Assembly (NCBI GenBank): GCA_927910885.1
Contig: CAKMOD010000081.1
Span: forward strand, 1 to 19,389
Source of the DNA: an uncultured Prevotella sp.
GTDB taxonomy: Bacteria; Bacteroidota; Bacteroidia; Bacteroidales; Bacteroidaceae
DNA length: 19,389 bases
Direction: 5' to 3'
The notes under the pieces were generated by a model that was given only the letters and a program-made list of their open reading frames with translations, had not been told where the DNA came from and made no database searches. Position 1 is the stretch's first letter, and each line of letters opens with the position of its first letter. This document shows positions 14,866 through 19,389 of this stretch, piece by piece. The position numbers and the translations under genes were made by a program.

Positions 14866-15948
14866 ATGAGGAAACAAATAAACACATTTAAAAGCTTTTG
14901 GAACCAAATTATCATTTGGCTTCCACTTTTCCTCATTCCCATTTTGTATGCGCCGCATGAACATACATCATGGCAAAACGACTTGTCTATATATATCATC
15001 CCCCTTTCAATGATGGCAGTTGCATATACAAATTATTTTGTACTTGCACCCATGCTGTTAAAGGGACGTAAGAAAAACTTCTGGGTAATCAACACACTGC
15101 TCATTCTTTTCCTATCTATTGTACAACATGAGTGGTTGTACTATATCTCAGGTGAGCATGACTTAATGACTTATCCATACCAAGTCTTTGTTGAGAACAA
15201 AGAAGACAAGTATGTATATCCACACATATTCTTCATTGTACGCAATATCTTTAACCTAAGTATCTGTGCTGGTGTTGCAACATCAATACTGATGGCACAG
15301 CGTTGGTCAAAGGCTGAGAAGGAAAAGCGTGAAGCTGAAACTGCAATGACAAAAGCAGAGTTGGTGAATTTACGCCAGCAAGTCAATCCACATTTCTTGC
15401 TCAACACAATGAATAATATCTATGCGCTGACAGCTTTCGATACAGAAAAGGCGCAGAAGGCAATTATCGACCTTTCAAAGATGTTACGACATATTCTCTA
15501 TGACAACCAGCAGCCTTACGTCTGCCTGAAGGAAGAAGTAGAGTTCTTACACAACTATGTCGACTTGATGATGATACGCATACCAGAGAATGTAGAAATC
15601 AAACGCGAGTGTAACATTCCATCTAATTGCAAGATCCATGTTGCTCCAATGATTTTTATTTCATTGTTGGAGAACGCCTTTAAACATGGTATTAGTCCAG
15701 AGCAGAAGAACTTTATTCATATAAAGTTAGATGCTAACGATGAGAATATCATCTTCTCCATTCAGAATAGTAACTATCCTAAGGGAGAAGCAGAAAGGAA
15801 CGGTCATGGAATAGGTCTCAAACAAGTAGAGCGCCGTCTTGAACTTGCTTATCCAGGTAAGTACAAGTGGGAAAAGGGATTTGATAGTAATAGAAATACA
15901 TATTCATCTAAAATCATCATTTATGACACTAAACTGTATAATCATTGA
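14866..15948 (+). CDS. LytS/YpdA-type sensor histidine kinase
   Basis: A 360-aa inner-membrane sensor kinase of the His_kinase (LytS/YehU-like) type. Four hydrophobic segments lie at about 15-29, 42-62, 73-92 and 120-145, with short connecting loops, so any sensing probably occurs in or near the membrane. A short coiled linker (WSKAEKEKREAETAMTKAE) leads to the phospho-acceptor H176 in RQQVNPHFLLNTMNNI. The ATPase domain has the N box LLENAFKHG (E269, N270) and a G box GHGIGLKQVERRL starting at 313. The stimulus is unknown. Its last 26 nt overlap the start of the LytTR regulator gene, a sign of translational coupling and a cognate pair. Confidence 0.93.
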   Translation: MRKQINTFKSFWNQIIIWLPLFLIPILYAPHEHTSWQNDLSIYIIPLSMMAVAYTNYFVLAPMLLKGRKKNFWVINTLLILFLSIVQHEWLYYISGEHDLMTYPYQVFVENKEDKYVYPHIFFIVRNIFNLSICAGVATSILMAQRWSKAEKEKREAETAMTKAELVNLRQQVNPHFLLNTMNNIYALTAFDTEKAQKAIIDLSKMLRHILYDNQQPYVCLKEEVEFLHNYVDLMMIRIPENVEIKRECNIPSNCKIHVAPMIFISLLENAFKHGISPEQKNFIHIKLDANDENIIFSIQNSNYPKGEAERNGHGIGLKQVERRLELAYPGKYKWEKGFDSNRNTYSSKIIIYDTKLYNH

Positions 15949-16633
15949 CGACGAACCTTTAGCAGCAGACTTGCTTGCGAGTTATGCAAAGAAAACACTC
16001 TTTTTAAACTTAATTGGTGTTTTTAATAGTGCTGTAGAAGGCGTAAAAGCCATCCGTGAGAATAGGGTTGACCTCATATTCTTAGATATACAGATGCCTG
16101 AACTTAGCGGACTGGAGTTTGCTAAGATTCTACCTAAGGAAACTAAGATTATTTTCACAACAGCATTCAGCCAGTATGCTATTGATGGTTATAAGGCAAA
16201 TGCTATTGATTATCTTATGAAGCCTATTAGCTATGATGATTTCTTAGCTGGTGCAAACAGAGCTTTAGACTGGTTCCAAAGTACCCGTCAGACAGAGAAC
16301 GCTTCAAACGACCGTTTCATCTTTGTCAAGAGCGAGTACAAACTGGTTAAAATTATGTTTGATGACATCCTCTATATTGAAGGATTGAAGGACTATGTTA
16401 AGATTTATCTTGCTAACGATCATAAGCCAATTATGAGTCTGATGAACATGAAAAAGATTGAGGAGTCACTTCCTAAACCTGAATTCATGCGTATTCATCG
16501 CTCCTACATCGTACACATGAAGAAGATTGATGGAATTGATCGTTTCCGTGTTGTTATGGGTGACGCTATCCTTCCAATATCTGATAGTTATAAGACTATA
16601 CTTCAAGATTACCTTGACGGTCATACGTTATAA
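15923..16633 (+). CDS. LytTR-family response regulator
   Basis: A 236-aa DNA-binding response regulator. The receiver domain (about 1-118) has the acidic pair D9/D10, the phospho-acceptor D55 in LIFLDIQMPE, T80 and K100 (YLMKPI). The LytTR DNA-binding domain follows at about 132-236 (RFIFVKSEYKLVKI, ILYIEGLKDYVKIYL, FMRIHRSYIVHMKKI). The open frame extends upstream to 15839, but the ATG at 15923 yields MTLNCIIIDDEP, the normal receiver start, and overlaps the kinase gene by 26 nt. Regulated genes cannot be named: trmB next door is convergent. LytTR proteins bind paired direct repeats, and I saw no convincing pair in the kinase promoter. Confidence 0.94.
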   Translation: MTLNCIIIDDEPLAADLLASYAKKTLFLNLIGVFNSAVEGVKAIRENRVDLIFLDIQMPELSGLEFAKILPKETKIIFTTAFSQYAIDGYKANAIDYLMKPISYDDFLAGANRALDWFQSTRQTENASNDRFIFVKSEYKLVKIMFDDILYIEGLKDYVKIYLANDHKPIMSLMNMKKIEESLPKPEFMRIHRSYIVHMKKIDGIDRFRVVMGDAILPISDSYKTILQDYLDGHTL

Positions 16634-16660
16634 GCTTGATTATAGCCTAATAAAAATATT

Positions 16661-16714
16661 AAAGACACTAACTTCTATATCTTTAAAAGGATTATAAGTT
16701 AGTGTCTTTTTTTT
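16661..16714. terminator. Convergent terminator between the LytTR gene and trmB
   Basis: AAAGACACTAACTT (16661-16674) and AAGTTAGTGTCTTT (16696-16709) form a perfect 14-bp stem, followed by T's to 16714 on the plus strand. The A-run at the left arm gives a T-run for leftward transcripts, so it can serve both convergent genes. Confidence 0.88.
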
Positions 16715-16733
16715 GCTTTTACCTTATATATGC

Positions 16734-17531
16734 CTACTTACTCGTAGTCAATCCACTGCGTTTCGTACGTCTGAATGAGCGGTAATCATCGAGTTCAATC
16801 TCGACATCTGGCTCTACAAGTTCACCAGTTCTTGGCAACTGAAACTTCATATATTTGATATTCAAACCACGTTCAATCCATTGATTTTCATAATAAGTAT
16901 GAATACCAAGAATCTCACGTGTCTTCTCATCCATCTGCTCCTCTGCTACACTTCCCTCTCCTAACTCATTACCATAAAGGTCTTCTGTACGGAACAGAAC
17001 TGGTAGTTTGTTCACATTAACCATATAGGTGGTATATGTAAAGAGGAAGTTTGAATCCGTTTTAAGGTGAACGATACCTCCATCTATCAAGAAACGACGA
17101 TAACGATTCATGAAAAATGTAGAAGTCAAACGCTTATGTACATTCTTCATCTGTGGATCTGAGAAGGTAAGCCATATCTCCTGCACCTCATCTTCGTTGA
17201 AGAAACGGTCGATAATCTCAATACTTGTACGCAGAAAGGCTACGTTCTCCAACCCTTCTTCCAAAGCTTGTTTAGCACCTGTATAGATACGAGCACCCTT
17301 GATATCAACGCCTATAAAGTTGATATTTGGGTAGACACGTGCCAAACCAACAGTATATTCACCTTTACCACAACCCAATTCGAGCACAATAGGGTTATCA
17401 TTATGGAAATACTGTTCACGCCAATGACCCTTCATTTCAAACGGAACCTCACTGATAACACCATAAGGATATTGGAAAACGTTCTTGAACGTCTCCATCT
17501 CTGCAAATTTCTGTAACTTACCTTTACTCAT
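16734..17531 (-). CDS. trmB: tRNA (guanine-N7-)-methyltransferase
   Basis: SAM-dependent enzyme that makes m7G, classically at position 46 of tRNA variable loops. At 265 aa it is somewhat longer than E. coli TrmB. The SAM motif is VLELGCGKGEYT at 49-60, followed by FIGVDIKGARIY. The catalytic-region signature is FSDPQMKNVHKRLTS, a variant of the usual FPDPWPKKRH; the Trp is replaced by Gln, as I recall for Bacteroidetes homologues. The C-terminus (from about residue 240) is Arg/Lys-rich and likely binds RNA. The ATG at 17531 lies five bases after a TACCTTTG promoter element, so the mRNA would be almost leaderless. Confidence 0.93.
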   Translation of the reverse strand: MSKGKLQKFAEMETFKNVFQYPYGVISEVPFEMKGHWREQYFHNDNPIVLELGCGKGEYTVGLARVYPNINFIGVDIKGARIYTGAKQALEEGLENVAFLRTSIEIIDRFFNEDEVQEIWLTFSDPQMKNVHKRLTSTFFMNRYRRFLIDGGIVHLKTDSNFLFTYTTYMVNVNKLPVLFRTEDLYGNELGEGSVAEEQMDEKTREILGIHTYYENQWIERGLNIKYMKFQLPRTGELVEPDVEIELDDYRSFRRTKRSGLTTSK

Positions 17532-17536
17532 GAGTG

Positions 17537-17544
17537 CAAAGGTA
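17537..17544 (-). promoter_or_regulatory. -7 promoter element of trmB
   Basis: TACCTTTG on the minus strand, five bases from the trmB ATG. No clear -33 TTTG is seen. The same octamer and the same 5-bp distance occur at the DUF5715 gene (1714-1721). Confidence 0.55.
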
Positions 17545-17630
17545 CAATAAAAATAAGGAACGAGCCGTAAGGAGCAGTATTTAATTTATTTAGACTGACT
17601 GCATAACTATAATTTTATCTGATTACAATA

Positions 17631-17646
17631 TAATTTTGTACCTTTG
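17631..17646 (+). promoter_or_regulatory. Tandem -7 elements before the HAD phosphatase gene
   Basis: TAATTTTG (17631-17638) and TACCTTTG (17639-17646) both match TAnnTTTG and directly abut. The second lies 20 bp before the ATG at 17667. A good -33 TTTG is not evident for either. Confidence 0.5.
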
Positions 17647-17666
17647 TATTCCAAAAGAGTTTCATC

Positions 17667-18458
17667 ATGGCAATTAAAGCAGCATTCTTCGATATAGACG
17701 GCACGTTGGTATCCTTTCAGACGCATGAGATTCCAGCATCTACAATAAAGGCTATCGAGCAGGCAAAAGAAAAAGGTGTGAAGATATTCATCTCCACAGG
17801 ACGTCCTGTAGCTATCATCAACAACATTGATGCAATACGTCATCTCGTTGATGGATATATCACCTTTAATGGTGCTCGCACCTTTATTGGCGACGAAGAT
17901 ATAGCTTTGATGCCTATCCCTGAAAATGAGGTACGAGCTATGATTGAAGATGCCAGCCGTCGCGACTATTCCGTTTTAGTATGTGGTAGAGATGTGGTTG
18001 CACTCCACAACCACAAACCTATCTTTGATGAAATCTTCGTTCAAGGTCTGGGTGTTAACTATATCGACATAACTCGACCAGTAGAACCATTACTTAACCA
18101 ACCTGTCCTTCAACTCACTCCTTTCTTCAGTGAAGAATATGAGAAGGATATTTTTCCATCAATGCCACATTGTGTTTCGGCACGTTGGCATCCAAGTTTT
18201 ACCGATATTACCGTGCAGGGAGCTGACAAAGGGAACGCATTGAAGCAGATGACAAAGCATCTTGGCATCAGCCTTGAAGAATGTATCGCCTTTGGTGATG
18301 GCGGAAACGACATGACTATTCTCCAGACAGCAGGTATTGGTGTAGCAATGGGAAATGCTTATGAAGGAGTGAAGGCTGTAGCTGACTACGTTACAACAAG
18401 TGTAGATGAGGACGGAATACGTAATGCTTTCATACACTTTGGAATTATAAACAACTAA
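17667..18458 (+). CDS. Cof-type HAD-superfamily phosphatase
   Basis: A 263-aa haloacid dehalogenase-like hydrolase of the Cof/YidA type. Motif I is FFDIDGTLV at 7-15, with nucleophile D9 and acid/base D11; motif II is FISTGRP, starting near residue 40; motif IV is GDGGNDM at 210-216, after a conserved Lys in QGADKGNAL. A large cap domain (about 85-185, type C2B) between motifs II and III sets substrate choice. These enzymes dephosphorylate sugar phosphates or flavin/pyridoxal phosphates; the substrate cannot be read from sequence. It is divergent from trmB, and the cation transporter gene follows 73 bp downstream in the same direction. Confidence 0.93.
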   Translation: MAIKAAFFDIDGTLVSFQTHEIPASTIKAIEQAKEKGVKIFISTGRPVAIINNIDAIRHLVDGYITFNGARTFIGDEDIALMPIPENEVRAMIEDASRRDYSVLVCGRDVVALHNHKPIFDEIFVQGLGVNYIDITRPVEPLLNQPVLQLTPFFSEEYEKDIFPSMPHCVSARWHPSFTDITVQGADKGNALKQMTKHLGISLEECIAFGDGGNDMTILQTAGIGVAMGNAYEGVKAVADYVTTSVDEDGIRNAFIHFGIINN

Positions 18459-18483
18459 GGATTAAAGATAATGGCTGTTGAAT

Positions 18484-18505
18484 CTCAATTCAGAGGTGAA
18501 CTGAG
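18484..18505 (+). other. Hairpin between the HAD and transporter genes
   Basis: CTCAATTCA (18484-18492) and TGAACTGAG (18497-18505) form a nine-position stem with one mismatch around the loop GAGG. It has no T-tract, so it looks like an intercistronic RNA hairpin, not a terminator. It ends 26 bp before the transporter start. Confidence 0.4.
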
Positions 18506-18531
18506 TCATAGATTAGGAATAATAGAAAACT

Positions 18532-19164
18532 ATGTCAAATAATATAAAACGTTCTTCACAAGAAAAACGTACTGCCTTTGTGGTAGTCTTTGCCTTCTGC
18601 GTAATGCTTGCCGAGATTATCGTGGGACTATCTTCCCACTCAATGGCACTCTTTGCAGATGGCGTCCACATGGGGTCGCACGTATTAGTTATCGGACTAA
18701 ACTGGGCTGCCTACGTATTAGTACGTTACTTGCAAAGTAAGGGTACAACTCATTACGATACAGAAAAGATATTAAACTTAGCTGCATTCACAAGTGGTAT
18801 ATTACTGGTTTTCACGGCTATCTTTATTATTGTAGAAGCAGTAGAGCGATTCTCAACACATGGCGAAATCCTCAACTACGAACTTGCATTAACAACAGCA
18901 GGAATAGGCTTGGTAGCAAATACTATCAGTGCTTCTGTCCTTCATGGTCATCATGGAACAGCAGACTATAACAGCCATGCCGCCTATCTTCATGTCCTTT
19001 CTGACGCCTTGACAGAAATCGGTGCCATCATCGGAATCCTCTGTGCAATGTTTTGGAACATTACTTGGATTGACTCAGCAGTTGCAGTTGTCAGCGCATT
19101 GGTTGTTCTCCGCTGGGCAAAACGATTATTATGGGATACAGGTAGGTCACTAACAAAATCATAG
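18532..19164 (+). CDS. Short CDF-family cation efflux protein, DmeF-like
   Basis: A 210-aa membrane protein of the cation diffusion facilitator family, which export divalent metals (Zn, Co, Ni and similar) by proton exchange. About six membrane helices fit the hydrophobic pattern. The helix-2 metal site reads FADGVHMGSH (D43, H47) and the helix-5 site AYLHVLSDAL (H154, D158). A His in place of the usual second Asp in helix 2 and the DG-x-H-M wording resemble DmeF-type Co/Ni exporters. A small His cluster (LHGHHG, 137-142) precedes helix 5. The protein stops at LLWDTGRSLTKS, where family members usually continue into a cytosolic dimerisation domain; no remnant follows the stop. Start ATG at 18532. 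Confidence 0.88.
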   Translation: MSNNIKRSSQEKRTAFVVVFAFCVMLAEIIVGLSSHSMALFADGVHMGSHVLVIGLNWAAYVLVRYLQSKGTTHYDTEKILNLAAFTSGILLVFTAIFIIVEAVERFSTHGEILNYELALTTAGIGLVANTISASVLHGHHGTADYNSHAAYLHVLSDALTEIGAIIGILCAMFWNITWIDSAVAVVSALVVLRWAKRLLWDTGRSLTKS

Positions 19165-19206
19165 ACCTACCCTATCTCCGCTTTCTCAAAGCTACATCTG
19201 GAATTA

Positions 19207-19250
19207 TCTTATCACTTTAAAAAACTGACATCACCTATCAGGTGATAAGA
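19207..19250 (+). terminator. Hairpin after the cation transporter gene
   Basis: TCTTATCAC (19207-19215) can pair with GTGATAAGA (19242-19250), or ATCACCT (19230-19236) with AGGTGAT (19240-19246); the two stems exclude each other. A weak T-tract (AATTTTATT) follows. A probable but not strong terminator. The remaining 140 bp to the window end show no gene. Confidence 0.5.
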
Positions 19251-19361
19251 AATTTTATTACAAAATAAGCCTGCTAAATTGCAATTTTCCGCGCACAAAA
19301 CGGCACCCCACATTACTCTTACAAGCATCTAATAATCAACGTATTACAAAAGAAGAAAAGA

Positions 19362-19389
19362 AAAGGTGCTTAATTAGCCTTCAAAAGGG
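19362..19389 (-). repeat. Inverted copy of the GCCCTTTTGAAG-type repeat, cut by the window end
   Basis: Read on the minus strand from 19389, CCCTTTTGAAGGCTAATTAA and then GCACCTTT match 5839-5866 at 25 of 28 positions. It shows that the element in the aroE downstream region is dispersed. The copy probably continues beyond the window. Confidence 0.75.

Noticed and set aside
15839..15922. Longer N-terminus for the LytTR regulator
   Set aside because: The extra 28 residues lie within the kinase coding sequence and do not resemble a receiver domain; the ATG at 15923 starts at the canonical receiver N-terminus.

Overview
The window looks like a chromosomal segment of a Bacteroidales bacterium, most likely Prevotella. 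The evidence is an AT-rich sequence, repeated use of the Bacteroidetes promoter type (TTTG about 19-20 bp upstream of TAnnTTTG), a Bacteroidetes-type S16 with a long Ala/Lys/Glu tail, a DUF5715 protein, and LytS/LytTR and NosR-like proteins typical of the group. The genus is inferred from protein and repeat resemblance, not from a search.

Layout. 1-1800: two leftward genes, rpsP and a DUF5715 protein. 1785-5611: a rightward housekeeping block with phoH and purC 21 bp apart, then ubiE/menG and aroE, separated by intergenic DNA rich in inverted repeats. 5612-6042: a gene-free stretch with a 22-bp-period tandem repeat. 6043-7127: a leftward membrane FMN-binding/4Fe-4S protein. 7260-13250: the complete glycine cleavage system in one run (gcvT, gcvH, gcvPA, gcvPB, lpd) behind a textbook promoter; it converts glycine and THF to CO2, ammonia, NADH and methylene-THF. 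13251-14008: no protein gene, but a second 22-bp-period array and an apparent free-standing structured RNA of about 270 nt with its own promoter and a strong intrinsic terminator. 14009-14614: riboflavin synthase. 14866-16633: an overlapping LytS-type kinase/LytTR regulator pair. 16734-17531: trmB, leftward, sharing a convergent terminator with the regulator. 17667-19164: a Cof-type HAD phosphatase and a short DmeF-like cation efflux protein. The last 225 bp hold a hairpin and an inverted copy of the repeat seen near 5840.

Four genes (DUF5715, purC, the FMN/4Fe-4S protein, lpd) each carry a single-base frameshift, three of them in A/T homopolymers and one at a G. In every case the two frames join into a full-length family protein if one base is added or removed. 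Since purC and lpd are core enzymes, indel sequencing errors are the simplest explanation; real disruption cannot be excluded from the sequence alone.

The most interesting item is the structured RNA at about 13603-13873, with a perfect 11-bp closing helix, a possible H-type pseudoknot and a 9-bp terminator stem. I could not match it to a riboswitch, RNase P RNA, SRP RNA or tmRNA by eye.
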